Below, one piece after another: positions 31,593 to 45,200 of a DNA stretch of 64,000 bases. The notes under the pieces are model-generated. The model did not search any database, was not told where the DNA came from, and was given only the letters and a program-made list of their open reading frames with translations. The translations under genes and the position numbers were made by a program. This stretch comes from Saturnia japonica (lineage: Eukaryota; Arthropoda; Insecta; Lepidoptera; Saturniidae). Numbering within the stretch: position 1 is the first letter of the stretch; every line of letters starts with the position of its first letter. The stretch spans positions 13,826,001 through 13,890,000 of the forward strand of contig CM065318.1 of assembly GCA_033032175.1 (NCBI GenBank). The letters run 5' to 3'.

Positions 31593-33789
31593 TAGTTTGT
31601 AAAGTTTGTTTGTTTGCAAAGTTACTACATATTATATCCCTACTAAAGCGTAACAAGCTGTTTTTTTTTGGAAAAAGTTCCTGGAACTGTTATTTCTCTA
31701 GAACAGGAACAGAAGTAACAGGTATCTTATTTTACCTGTTATAGCTCATCTCTTCTCAACATCTGACAAGCGATGACAGCTGTGGGGAGGCCCAGTCAAC
31801 TTTCATAAAATGAAACTATCGGAGGTTCGAAAGAGCGATTGAGTTAAGTACAATATTGCCATATATTTGTTTTTTCAAAAAATCTACTTTTTTCTTCCTG
31901 GTAATATATGCCTTTGAAATTAGGTATGACTTTTTCCTAAAACGTCGATGTATTGTATCAATGTTAAATGTTTTTTAAGTCAAATTTAGTGACGTCGATT
32001 TAAGAAACATGCAATTGATTTGAACAAACTACCTGGCTTATCAGTGTAGGTATCTCCTAATAACTTAATACACATTCTAACTTCTAGTTTATTCAAACTA
32101 AATTTTTTTGTAAGTTAATTTATTACCAAGTTTTGAAGTGAAACTTCTTTTGGGACGGTGTGAATTAGAAATAGGTTTTATAGTTTTTTTTAGGTTTTAG
32201 GCTAGAGAATGAGATAGAATGCGTTTCTATATAGTTTCCCTATACTTCGTCAATTTTTAATATACTCGAAATATATACAAAGAGAGGGTAAGAGAGAGAA
32301 GTTTCAGTTCTATCGCGTGTGAACTTGTACTCAAATTTTTTTATGGAGATGGTTATCACGTGCCTGAAAATGAAAGGAAAATACAAATAGATTCAAAACT
32401 TCAAAACTTTAGATTGGACAGTAAATGCCTGAGTGGAGTGAGTAAGTGGATGAGTGGATAGTTCATGCAGATGCAAATGTAAAAAGGGGGAGGGGGTATT
32501 CAAACATTGTTTAGTATCACCTGTATGACTTCGCCGAAGATATCCGGAACCTGTATAAAACTACAATGTAAACAAAGTCTTCGATAGTAAAAGAAAACAA
32601 TTATGTTAACTTGTATAGTAACAACATAGTAGGTAGGTACCCACAAATTATTTTGTTGGCATATGAGAAATAATTTTATTACAATCATGGATGGATTGGA
32701 CTGTGGACTTCACAATTCACACTTTCCATAACAATACTACATATTAGTATAAATTAAGAGTATTATGATTTATGTATTATTGAATTGTTTATGCATTAGA
32801 TAAAAATTATTTAACACAATAGAGTATATTAGACCTTATGCTCGTTTACTTGTCTGAATCCGATTCTCACTTAACATAAAATGCCAACGCCCTTCCCCGA
32901 TGTCCGAAGAAGCGGCGCGCGGCGAGAAGACAGTTTAGTACTTCATTCTTAACAAAGATCATTGACCTTCTTAAGTCATTTGTATTAAGATAAACTAGTC
33001 AACTGACCGGTCTCCTCGACCTTTCAGTATATACGTCACAGACCTGACACATGGTTCGACAGCAATAAAGATCACTGTTACGCATAAATATATTTTATAC
33101 CTAAGTGTTTGTTGACGTTTTACGTATTATAATAACTATTCTGTAGGTACATTTATGGTATTATCCTTACACAATTTTGTGTTAGGGTAATTAATAGTTA
33201 GGTATGCACCTACTTAATTAATACCTACATATAAAAATATGTCATCGTATTATTAGTAAAAATAAATAAAATAAAATAGGTACAAATAATTAGGTAGTAC
33301 CTACCTACTTATAATATAAATAACATTAGAAACATAGATTAAATGAAATGAAATGAAAGAAAACTTAGTGAAACTGAACTTAAACTCAACGAATCTATAC
33401 AATTAATAAAATATTAATTATTTATTCATTATTTGTAATGTTAAAATGACAGCTTTTTACTAAGTGCATATTATCAAAGTATATACCTTAAATATAACAA
33501 AAAAAATCATGTGTGCAATTCACGTGTGGTAGAAGTCAAACCTTCGCATCGATGTTTTTTTTAATTCAGAAAATGTTCAAATACACACTAGTTTAAAGTT
33601 TATGAAAATGTACATACAGTACTCACAGTCATTATTCACAATATCATTTTCAATTAAGGCATCACCTTGCACATTTGATATATCCATGGGAATATCATTT
33701 GAAAAGAGTACAAACGTAATAATACGTACACGTATACAAAACACCACGGTTGTTGTGATGCCTTTTCCCAACTAATAAATAAGCAAAAT
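31593..33789. other. Spacer without recognised gene
   Basis: Mostly AT-rich. An isolated Helitron type A 5' end (TCTATACAATTAATAAAA) is at 33394-33411. Nothing else is supported. Confidence 0.4.
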
Positions 33790-34060
33790 GGGATCTTCTG
33801 CTCTCTTGTCAGAACTATTTGGGGAGTTTGTTTGACATCTTAAAATTCGTACTTTTTAATGTTTGTACCTAGTTTTGTAGTGTTGGAATTTGCAACTTAC
33901 ATATTTTTATTTTAGCGCCCTCTAGGGAGTTTTTGTGACAAAAAGCAAACTTGTACTTTGGTAACGTAATTTGCAAAATCCATTATATTATTTTATTAGA
34001 GTTCTCATTTTAGTGCCCTCTATTGTTACTTCTGTACGAACTGGAAATGGTGTAATTTCT
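33790..34060 (+). repeat. Interspersed repeat with ctcttgtcagaactat, second copy
   Basis: This shares tctcttgtcagaactat and gtttgacatctt with 7661-7720. It continues with two gcgccctct-like segments near 33914 and 34013. Confidence 0.45.
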
Positions 34061-34071
34061 CATTATTGATT

Positions 34072-34415
34072 GTAGCGACAGCTCTCGCCACAACTGACGC
34101 ATCAACGCATCGACATAACTACGTAGCGACACATAGCGACATCTATCGAGCCACATAGGACGCACCCTACTATCCTACATTGCGCTATAGAAATTCACTC
34201 TATCGTTGAGTATATATACAAGAACCCAACTACAACAGTCGGGGCAGCTGCCCGCCAGACATAGCACCCGTCTGGCCGGAGGATCCTCCCTTTTCTATGG
34301 CGGATGAGGAACTTTACTCTCTGTTCTTCACCTCGCTAAATTGATCATTCAAAATTATTCACATACTGTTTGTCCAGAGGCCGCTAACCGAAATAATTTC
34401 ATTTCTACGACTAAA
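34072..34415 (+). mobile_element. Possible solo LTR
   Basis: The GC-richer block runs from tgtagcgacagctctcg to about catttctac. It has a promoter-like order: repeated gtagcgaca motifs, a TATA-like gtatatatac near 34210, and a start-like cagtcggggcag 25-30 bases later. No second LTR, internal coding region or clear target duplication was found, so this is only a candidate. Confidence 0.3.
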
Positions 34416-34699
34416 GTATCCGAACACAATATCAATCAGTAACAGAATGTCATAAGTGTTGTCTAAAAAGTTTTTGTTACGTGCCTTTTTATGACGTAAT
34501 ACAATTCATTATTTCATGGCAACAAACCTCTTTTATACCATTTTACCATTGCCTAAAACTTTCCCAGGGGTTCCTATCTCATTTTCTCCCACGTTAAATC
34601 TTATGAGTTTATGTGTCTGTCTCTTTTTATTTTCGCTTTTTCGTTTCATCGACTTTCAAATCACAACGATGCTAAAGAAATTTTCACTTCAAAACAATT

Positions 34700-35133
34700 T
34701 TTTTTTCTCTGTGTCTGTATACCTGTTTGTTAAGGGTAATCTTCGATACGGTTGGACCGATTTTGACGGGACTTTCAATGGCTGATAGCTGATGTTTTAA
34801 GAAGTGATTTAGGCTACTGGCTACTTTTATATTAGAAAAAGAATTAGGGTTACACTAAAATAAAAATAAAAACTAAACATGATGAATCACTTCGGGCGTA
34901 TATACGTTGAGTAAATTATAAGAGATATTTCAAATTAGTGTACTGCATAATTATTGTAGATATTAAAAACACCTAAAAAAAAACTGCCGGAGCATATGTC
35001 TATCTTCTAAGGATCTGCTGCAAAAGTATATTTATCTTTAAAATAACCGGGAGCGGGGGTAGCACGATTCGCGTGTGTGCCCGAATGGTGGCATTCTTTA
35101 GTCCACGCGAGCGCAGCTGCCGGGCACAGTTAG
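34700..35133 (+). mobile_element. Helitron-like element, type A, copy 4
   Basis: It shares gttggaccgattttgacggg, gatagctgatg and ataaccgggagcggggg with the other copies. It ends ggcacagTTAG, where the canonical CTAG has mutated. The 5' end is degraded. Confidence 0.6.
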
Positions 35134-35149
35134 TAGCTGATTATTTTTA

Positions 35150-35365
35150 ACTAGCCGACTCCGAAAAAGAGAGGTGGCACGCTCTGTAGCATAAACGGCC
35201 TTTATGGATTTTAGCATAAAATGTGTCGTTAGATTTGTATTAATCTTGGGAGAGACATAGGCTACATAATATATAAGTAGGTCTGTGAATCAAATAAAAA
35301 GTAAAAAAAATCTCATTTCTTTGTTGTACTCGGTTTTTTTGTTTCCTTTTTAATAATTTAGCTTG
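35150..35365 (-). repeat. Interspersed repeat with ccgactgcaa / acataggctac
   Basis: It matches 63430-63820 in inverted orientation (gggagagacataggctac, cgctctgtagc) and a piece at 44515-44660. No coding. Confidence 0.5.
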
Positions 35366-35768
35366 TTAACTAGGGTTAGATGGGCGCCCACCTTGCAAAA
35401 CTCATTGTCTACCCAATAAAAAAAGTGGCTTATAGTGACTGATCAGCTGGTTAGCTGCTCAGATTCCCAAAGGAAAATTCGCTAGCTACGCCAAAGCCAA
35501 CAACATCTTGAGCACATTTTATGGTGGGCGCGATTGTCCAATGGTATGTTACTATTAGGGCCCTCTTTACCCGGAAGTTCAAGGGGTGTGAGGAACCCGG
35601 GTACAGAGTCCTAGGGGCGCAAGCCGACCGCCATAAGTCTTGATAGGTATTTTAGTAGATATAAGCTAGTGCCTACCATAACCACACTGAGTAACACTGT
35701 AGTCCACGAAAGCAGAGCTGTAAGCACAGCATATTTAAGGTCAACCATGGGTCCAAGACTCAAATCAA
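35366..35768. other. Unassigned moderately GC-rich stretch
   Basis: It contains gggcgcccaccttgc near 35384 and ggtgggcgcgattgtcc near 35524, a loose inverted pair that could bound a small repeat. No gene was seen. Confidence 0.35.
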
Positions 35769-35844
35769 GTCCGGTGAAGCAGTAAAAGCCGTCAGAGGCT
35801 CCAGGGCCCCTAAGGCTAACAGTATAGTCAGTTCAAAAAAAAAA
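35769..35844 (+). mobile_element. LINE 3' tail, copy 3
   Basis: Only the last 70 bases or so of the LINE family (tccggtgaagc, then gggcccctaaggctaacag and gtcagttc) plus an A-run survive. It is a very short 5'-truncated insertion. Confidence 0.75.
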
Positions 35845-36221
35845 CTTGATTATAAGTAGGTATAGAATGAAAAGAGAATGATAAAATGACATTATACAAA
35901 AATATTCCTACAATAGCTCCAATTATTAGTCGCATAATATTATTATATAATAGTTAGTAATAACTTCTAACTTTTTTTGTAATATTAACTGTAAATGTTT
36001 GCGATTTGAAATAAATGATACCTACTACATTAGTGCATACATACATACATAGCAATATATTAGGTACGTGTATTAGGTGTGTAAATTGCCTATTTTTTTC
36101 ATAGCAGGCATTTAAGTCATGCAAGAAGTAATACTTGATTGGATACGTATTAAATCAATTGCAATTAAATAATGTTTTATTATAATATTATACCTACTAT
36201 TTAACAAATCAAATTATAAAC
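35845..36221. other. AT-rich spacer, probable 3' UTR of the GH27 gene
   Basis: No other feature was seen. The right part should be the 3' UTR of the minus-strand gene ending at 36222. Confidence 0.35.
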
Positions 36222-39200
36222 TTAATTTAATTGATTATTTACAGTTAATTTACTTCCTAGATCTTGCATTTCGTTTGTGTTTCTTGGAATAAACTTATAG
36301 AATTTCACACCTGAAAAAAAAGGATACTATATATTAACACTATTATTTTATGAAAGCGTACTCCATATTTTATGATTACGGTGAGTTGTAGTAGTTGGAC
36401 AGGCAAAATTGAAATATAATTTCAAATTTTGCTCCTTGCTTTCTTATCCTTATTCTAACTAACTATCTTCATTTAATAGAATTAATGTTATTATTTCGCT
36501 ATAACCTTTTCTAGATATGAACACAATAGTTATGTGTTTTCTTGTTAGTAAATTTATCTATTATACCTGTTGGGTTAATCCTGACTTCGAATTTATCAGT
36601 GCTGCGCCATTCGCGCGCTGGTTCCTCATCATACAAGTCCTGAAAGGTAAAAATACTGTTAGATTCAAAAGATCAAGTTTTAAAAAGCCTTCCGTTATAG
36701 TATTGTTGTGCGTCTAAAATTGAGAATGTAACAAACTATTTTCTTTTCTATTGGGTGTTTAACAAGCACTGAACAAGTTATTCTTAGAAAAGTGTAGCTG
36801 TACGGAAAGTTTATCGCAGATTCTGATATTAGAATAGGTAGGTACTCATCCAAGTACTAAAAATGTCCGACCAGCATAATAAGTTTGAATCTCAATGATT
36901 TTTTTTTCTAAACTAGAGTATGTTGTAGGATTTATCATAGCTTCCTTCAACACGGTTTGTGAAAGTGTAACTACTATTAAGCTATTACTGCTTCGAAATA
37001 AAAGTAGTTTAAAATCGAAATTCATTATTTCAAATTATAGTCGAAACTCAATACAAGTATTTATAATTTTTGTGTAAAAGGAATTTAGTTTTATGATAAA
37101 TTCTAGGTATGATAACATGTGGGACATGATTTCACAAACGGCAATTTAATCCCAAAGAAAACAAAGCTTGTATTTTGGTAACTAAACAGCTGACAATTAT
37201 ATAGGCAATTATTATGGGCGCGGATCGAACCCGCGAACTTGCGGCTCAGTAGTAAAGCTTATTTACACGGCACGACAAGATATGTTATAGACACATAATG
37301 TTATATTTCTTATCTATCACTTGCCATATACACTAATTAATAGCTTTTTCCCGTGTCTTCATTCACGTCAAACTCATGTCCTATCTCTTTTTTACTTTCT
37401 AACTGAATTGCTAAATACCGATTTTCATATATCTACCTTTTTTTAAATTCTCATTATCGTACCACGACAAAGGGATTACACTGTACCTGATGGTGGGCAC
37501 AGTGTAATCCAATATCATCGACGACTATCGTGAGATCTACAATCCATCGACAGTCGCCGCTGTCATACCAGCCTGCAAAATGAAGGATTTTCATAAAATC
37601 TTTCATCCCCTTTTTCACTACCTTAGGGGTTGAATTTCCAATAATCTTTCCTTATTGCTCACAGTAGGTATAAAAGAAACCCGCATTAGTAGTTCGGGGT
37701 ATGCATTGATAATATATCAGTCAGTTATCATTTCATATAGGTATGTAGAGACTAGCTTCGTTCCCCTTTTTTGAATATGAATCGACTTCCACGCCATCTT
37801 TTGTAAACTAGTATGATTTTTTCACAAAAATTTTGAACCCCTACGTCATATAAACTATCTGTGTGCCTTTCAGCCCAATCATTTCAGCGGTTTGAGCTAT
37901 GTGGTGATAGATCAGTCAGTCAGTCAGTCAGTCACAGTTCCATTTTATATAAATATATAGATTGACTATAGAACGCTCCAAACCTGAATTTCAAATGACC
38001 GTTCCGCTGTCGACAACCCTATTTCTTGTTTCGTGAAACTGGCTGCATGAGGCGCACCATCAGTGCGATAGCTGACAAATGCTAAGGCATATGAACCGTC
38101 GTGAAGTTCTCTCATCCATACTTGTAAGCCGGCTCTCTAAATTAATAAAAACGTTCGTATAAAATCACAACTTTTATAACACTAAAGAAAGATAAAACAC
38201 CACTACTAATCCTATAACATTTACTCTATGTGAGGAACTTTGGTGACTTGTGACGGCTTCCGTATTAATTATTTTATATTTTCCTTCTTTTATAATTTTG
38301 GGAAGACAATTTTTAACGAAAGCCAACTTTAATTATCGCTCATGTGTCTTCGAAGTCGAAGGTCCAATTGCAATTAAGTTAAAATGGGATCATCTTTGAG
38401 ATATGTATATGATTTGTAAGGAAAAAAGAATCATCTAAATCGGTTCATAAACAAAGAAGTTATGCCTTGAACATCCATAAAAAAAAATTAATCGAAATGA
38501 GATCCTTCTCCTTTTTTGAAGTCACTTGTTTTTTATTCTTTATAGTTCTAGTCTGACCATGTAGGCCAAGATGATAACACGTTAAACCTAGTAGTAATAC
38601 TGGCTGGTAACACACACATATACGTGCTTGGCTACTGATTCTTAACTTTAGGGTAGTAACTAGACAGGTGGGAACTAGATAATTCGCCACCATCATGCTG
38701 TGGTTTATTACAGGGATTCGAACCCACGTCGATCGACGCGATGTCCGTGAATGTAAAATTAAATTGAATTGAAAAAAATACACACCGCTCCAGTATCATT
38801 CTTGAACACTCTCAGACCCTGCTTTCCCATAACGTCCTGGTTCACTGCTATAATATCCTTGTTCAGTAGTATTTCTTTGAACTCCGGCCTGATGGTTGCG
38901 AGGTCAGTGCTCGCGAGAAGTGGCGCAGCTAACACCGCCCACACTGCCATCTGAACCTTGGCCTGGTCAACTGATAAGCCATAGTTGCCGATTATAAGCT
39001 GTAACCATACGTAATTTATTATTAGTAGTGATCGCCCTAAATCGATAAATTTTAGCTTTCTGAACTCCTTCTCCATATAAACTTTAACCATGCCAAATCT
39101 CACAGTCTTCCGTGCACGCAATACGCCTAAAAAGGTACCGAAAGCTTTTGCTTCACGTATTAATATATAGATAATGCTAATATTTGGGAGATACATTCTT

Positions 39201-42200
39201 AGATACATATCATTAGTTTAGAAACCAAGCACATATAGACATGTTATAAATTAGGCGCCCAGATAAAGCTCTTCCAATCATCCTCACCACAGAAAAGGGG
39301 ACCTATTTCAGGGTTGAACTTCAAGACTTGCTGCAACGAGGCGGAACATGTAAAAAATATACCAATACAAGATAATTTATAACAAAAAAGAAAACCAACT
39401 TCAATTATTTTGAGGAGTTCCCTGGTGTATCTTCGAAGTCGAAAATCTAATCTCATTGAAATTAAAATGGGATCATCTTTGGGGTATCCCCTTTCTAAAG
39501 AAAAAATAATCATCTAAATCGGTTGATAAACAAAGAAGGTATGGCTGAACATACATAAAAATAAATGTACATGTCTATACAATTAATAAAATTAATGCTA
39601 AACCTATAATAAAAACCCCATTGTTAAAATTTTTATCTGTCTGTGTCTGTTTGTTCCGGGTAATCTCCGAAGCGGTTGGACCGATTTTGACTGGACTTTT
39701 ACTGATAGATAGCTGATTATATAGGAAGTAACATAAGCTACTTTTATTGTAGAAAAATAATTTGGGTTCCGCACAAATAAAAAAAATTGATCATGGTGAA
39801 TCAATTCGGGTGCTTAAATGGCTTATGGTGAGTAAACCATAAGAGATATGGCAAAATAATGTACCAAACAATTGTAGACATTTAAAAGACCTACAAAAAA
39901 ATTAACGAGAGTATACGTTTTTCTTCTAAGGAACACCCAATATAAGCATTTCTGTCTTTAAAATAGCCGGGAGCGGCGGAACAAGATCTTCCGTGCGGAC
40001 ATTCTGTAGTCCGCGTGAGCGAAGCCGCGGGCACAGCTAGTATACAATAAAATTGAAAACCCTCCTCTTTTTTTGAAGTTGTTTAAAAAAGTGTAAAATA
40101 CCACTACATGTGGGTGTGGTGGGAGAAAGGAATAGAAATAGACCTTAGATACCTATCTACCTGTGTATACCTATACATATATTTAAAAGTACTTTGAAAA
40201 TGTTTATGGACGTGTATACATAAAAGGATAAAATGTTGGAAAATATGGCTTGGGAGAAATAGGAAACTTTTTATTTAGGATAATCACCATATCAGGATCA
40301 TTCCAATGTCCAGGGCCAGAGTACTGAGCAATTCTCTCTTGGTTGTTACCGAACCAGTCCATGATCTTTGTGAGTGAGCCCCACGAGTCCTGGATGTCAC
40401 CCCAGTTTCGCCATAAGTTGCAATGTTCAGCTATCGATGCGTAATCGGGCTGGGGAAAATAATAATCAGGAATTATTGTGTTTAATATTCGTTCTGTAAG
40501 CCTTGGTTCTATTATAATAAATTATTAAATTGTCTATTATTTTTTATTCTTTTGTAATAAAATACAATTTAACCTTACTAGGGAAATTTTATGCAAACGT
40601 AAATTTTAATTTACATTTGAAACTTAATGACGTTTTTCATCCTTAAATATTTTTTTAAACCTACAGTTTTTTTTTATGGGTGAATTTTTTTTTTATATTA
40701 TATTTTTATAACAATACTTTTAATTCCCTAGTAATAAAATTGGTAAGTTATTGCTTTACATATTTACTCATCATATTTCGCTTTGTAATTTGGTATTTAT
40801 ATTTAAGTTAGATATAGAAATAATCCTTCTTTCACCTATTCATTTACTTTAGGAGAAAAATGCTATAATATATTACCATTCCAATTCCCATATAAGTCAT
40901 GGAGACGACAGAAGTATAACGAGATTATTATTTTATCTTTGGCTTACTTTGCGAGCACCAATTCTTAACTGTTCACTCGATGGACGAGCCACAAAGCTAG
41001 CAGTCGACGATATTCTTCCACCAGGTGATGATCTCTATGAAAAAGAACAGCGAAATGTACAAATAAAATATAATTTATCAACAAATAACTTGTATGAGAA
41101 TTATTTTTATGTCCACATGTTTTTGTGTCATAAAAGAAAGCGACCTAGTAACCCTAAACTTTCTCCAAAATGTCAAATTGAACAAATTGAAATTTAGAAC
41201 ATAATACATATGAGTCATATAGTTTAAACAGGTGCGTCGAAAGAATTGGCTACAATGATTTAATAACAAATAAAATAATAAATCATATACGTCATATCGT
41301 TGATTTTAAAGTAAGTCATGGGGTTGAGAAAGTCTTACGCTTATTTAGTTTTTTCTTTTGTTTCATAAATTTCATAAATATTCAATCAGATAAACGACAG
41401 TCTGCATATTATAATATTTTAAGGAGATTTCAATTTTTTTTTTATATTGATGATAATTTTATTTGAAACTAGCTGACCCGGTAGACATTGTTCTGGCCTT
41501 TCCAATGACACTTCTTTTAAGGTTTTATCGTCCAGCAATCAGTCGGAAAGTAGCTATTAAACGATAAATTATTACCTGCAAGTTATATGTCTCCTGATAC
41601 GCAGGCCAGCTGCATGAGTATAAGATAGAACGTCCAGTAGCGTTCAATAACCTGCCGAATTCAGGGTAACCTGCAAATTATAGCTCCTTCAATTACTCGT
41701 AAGTATAAAAGTTTATTCCTAATTCTGTGATGATGATTCAAGCGGCTAGTTTGCTTGGAGAATAGTAATATATAGTAATAATATATAGTAGTAGTAAATC
41801 TCACAGACACTTGATTTTTTATTGCATGCAAAACATTGTGATACAATAAAGGTTTTAAGATCTACTAGGGACTTACAACGATGGCTCAATGGTATCGTTT
41901 CATGGACTCCGCATCGATCGACGTAAGTTCGAATTCCTGCAATGAGCTAGTAGAGCTTTCGGTGAAGGAAAAAATCGTGATGAATCCATACCATGTTAGT
42001 TAGGGTTTTTTTTAACGCCCGTCTGGCTAGCTATCACCCTCAAGTTGAGAAACTCTCGCTGAGCACCAATAGGAGTGTTCCGGCAGCTGCATTTGAGAGC
42101 CAGTCTTCCACTAGGCTAACGTGCTACACTTGGGCCATATCGTCACTTAAGATCACGTAAAATTGTGGCGAAAATGCTAAAACTATAACGATAAAAAGTA

Positions 42201-45200
42201 AGCAAAGCATTGTACTACTATCAAAGCTATTGAACATGCATTTAGTGGTGTTCGTTTGGCTAGCACCGTTGTTCAATAAAAAATGATGCAACATCTATCA
42301 GTGTGGCTTATCCTGCGATGGGTCTCAGGGCATGCTGGGATTTCGGGCAATGAAGCAGCCGACGAGGTAACTAGAGCTAAAGCCTAGGAAACATAGTTTG
42401 AACCCGAACCATTTTGTGGTATCTCTGAAAGCTTGGTTTGATTGTCCATAATCCCTTATGCGATCAAGACTATAGAGTTCTAACATAATATGCCAGAACA
42501 AAACCATTCCAAAAAGCTTATCAGGGTTTTTAATCAGCTAAGGCTGAGGAGGCCCTGATGTTCAGTAGAAATCAACTACAGGTCTTAGTAAGGCCTCTCA
42601 CTGGACACTGTTTTTTGAACAAACATGTTAAATTTCGGTCTCCAGAATACAAAAGATTGCAAATACTTTTAAAGTGCGAACGAAACGCCAACGAACATTT
42701 TGTGTCAGTGTGATCTAATAATATCTATGCGCAACTGGATTCTGGGTAAGCACGTGCTGCTCCCTACGCAAGTCCTACAGTACATGATTAGACGCTGAGC
42801 TTGGGGCATAAATCACAATACATAGATCTTATTGCTCGCAGTGATACAGGACTGTATGAGCCTGCATAGCCCCCTTTTGGAATAATGATAATTATTATCA
42901 TATAATATATGATATGATATAATTATGATATGATATGATATGATATGATATAATATGATATGATATAATTATTATTATCTATAAGTGTGTTAGGTTCGTA
43001 CAACTGAATTTGAAATATATTCTCTAATTTAGGCATGGCTTACACTATAGTGATAGAATACTTTTTTTTAATATAATTCTGCCGTTGTAAGGAATGAAGG
43101 CGTATCCAACTAAAACACAAACCGGAGAAATGTCGAAATATCTGTAGGGAGAAACTTCTTCTTCAGTTTTAGACTAAGTGTAATTGAAGAACGGAAGCAA
43201 ACAAACAAATACGCTTTTGATTCCGAATAAAACAATCAATTAGAAAAACTTTAAAGATGCTCCCTTCTTTCTTTGGACGATAAAATTATAGTTTCACCTC
43301 GATCTCACTTATTTTTACAAGTTTAGACCTTCAATGCGTTTAAATTAAGACATATTGGGACTAGACCAACTACAAACTAAAGTTGGACTCCAAGCTGAAT
43401 CCAATTCGCCATCTCTTAAATTAATAAGACTCAGCTAACCTGTGTCCATTTGATTTGTATTCACATAACAGCCATCAAGTTTCAGGTAATCGATTTCCCA
43501 TTCTAAGAAAGTTTCAACGTCCACCTTTTCGTTACCTAACACTCCAGGATAACCGGCGCATGTCGAAGTACCATAATCTTGGTACATACCAAACTTAAGA
43601 CCTAGGCCATGGATCTGAAAATACAATTAAAATAAATCACAATACACCTAACATAATAACATTTAAAAAAAAGATCTTTTCTTAAAACAGTAATTTGTAA
43701 TTATATCTTATTCTACCATTATTAATTATTTTAAGCATGTAAATAAGAATTTGTTAATAAGGGTGATATTTATGTCCCAGACTATATTAATGACTTATTT
43801 ACATATACGTACGAAATTTATTTACATATATTCTGACTATTTCATGCAATGAAAGTTAGACATCATCTATTGCATTCATTTATATACACTGAAATCTTTA
43901 AAATGCTTGGAACTATTCCATAAAACTCTAATATAATATGGAATAAAACTGAATAAAATATTATTTAGTTCCAAAAATATTATTTTGAGCATGATGTGGA
44001 AAATCAATATAACATTTTATGTGCTTGGACCATTAACTATCACCTTAGAAACCGATTTGTTGTTAATATTTTAACAATGATTAACTAAATCAGATCTACA
44101 GCTACATATATGTACCTATATTATATTAAAAAGAAACGATCCTTTTGCCGCCTAACACACTATTTCAATTTTATTTTATGATAATCAGCGTAAACAAAAT
44201 AAGTTTAGTAATGTTCTATTAAAATCAAACTTCTTACATAATCAGCAAGAGCTTTCATTCCATTTGGAAAGCGTTTTTTGTCAGGAACCATACGTCCGTC
44301 AGGTCCACGAGTCCTTTCCAACCAGCAATCATCAATTCCTATGTACTCATAACCAGCTTCCAAATAACCTTCGGTCACCATTAGACTAGCGATACGTTTG
44401 ATCAAATCTTCACTATGGGGGAAAAAATGTGTCATATAATTAATAATTATAAAAGTAATAAAATTATTAAAAAGGAAACAAAATTACTTGACTAAAAATA
44501 TATTTATCTATTTTTGCTTTTTATTTGATTTCCAGACGTCATACTTCAATATTATAAAAAGCCTACGTCACTCCCACAATTAAGACGAATCCACATCCAT
44601 ACATACACGAGAAAAAAATATCCGTCCTTTTTAGGAGTCGAGTAAAAATACAGAAAAGCAAAAATGTAATTTTGTACACATTAGTTTCGGAAGATTTATT
44701 GTTTGGCTGAATAGAGTATCAGTTATACTTGTACTTAAAAAAAATTCAGCCTCTTTACAGGGTTGTCAGTAAGCGTGATCAGATTATCGTGGGATCCTTT
44801 TTATCTTGTCAGTGGGCACTCTTGTACGATATGGTGGACTGAGGACTGAATGATTTTCAGCACTATAATCACAACGCGGTTAACCGATCCACTTACAACG
44901 ATATTTAAATTCAGCACATCATCCGCGGCGCGCACGCATTTTCTAAAGATTAGAAAAGGTTAAAATGTGTTAAAACTTGTGGGTCTTGTGGAATAATAGT
45001 CCAAAAGTTTAATATTCGTGGTTTATTCAGACAGAGTATCGTTGTCAAAGAGGTTACTTTCACGAATGAATCCTTCAAGGCTTGACCTATCCGCTTTTAT
45101 ATCAAAATAATCGCAGTCCTACCCGCTTTATACCAACATATATGTATAATGGTAAATAACTAGGATAACACTGCGAGTAATTATTATAAATCACAATCTC

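Noticed and set aside
39244..39513. Minus-strand frame with a [10 protein letters not shown] stretch as an additional GH27 exon
   Set aside because: Exons 5 and 6 already join in phase at the conserved DPDM/LIIGN point, and much of this frame overlaps repeat D.
40949..41197. 82-codon plus-strand open frame in GH27 intron 4
   Set aside because: No motif, AT-rich, antisense to an intron of a well supported gene.
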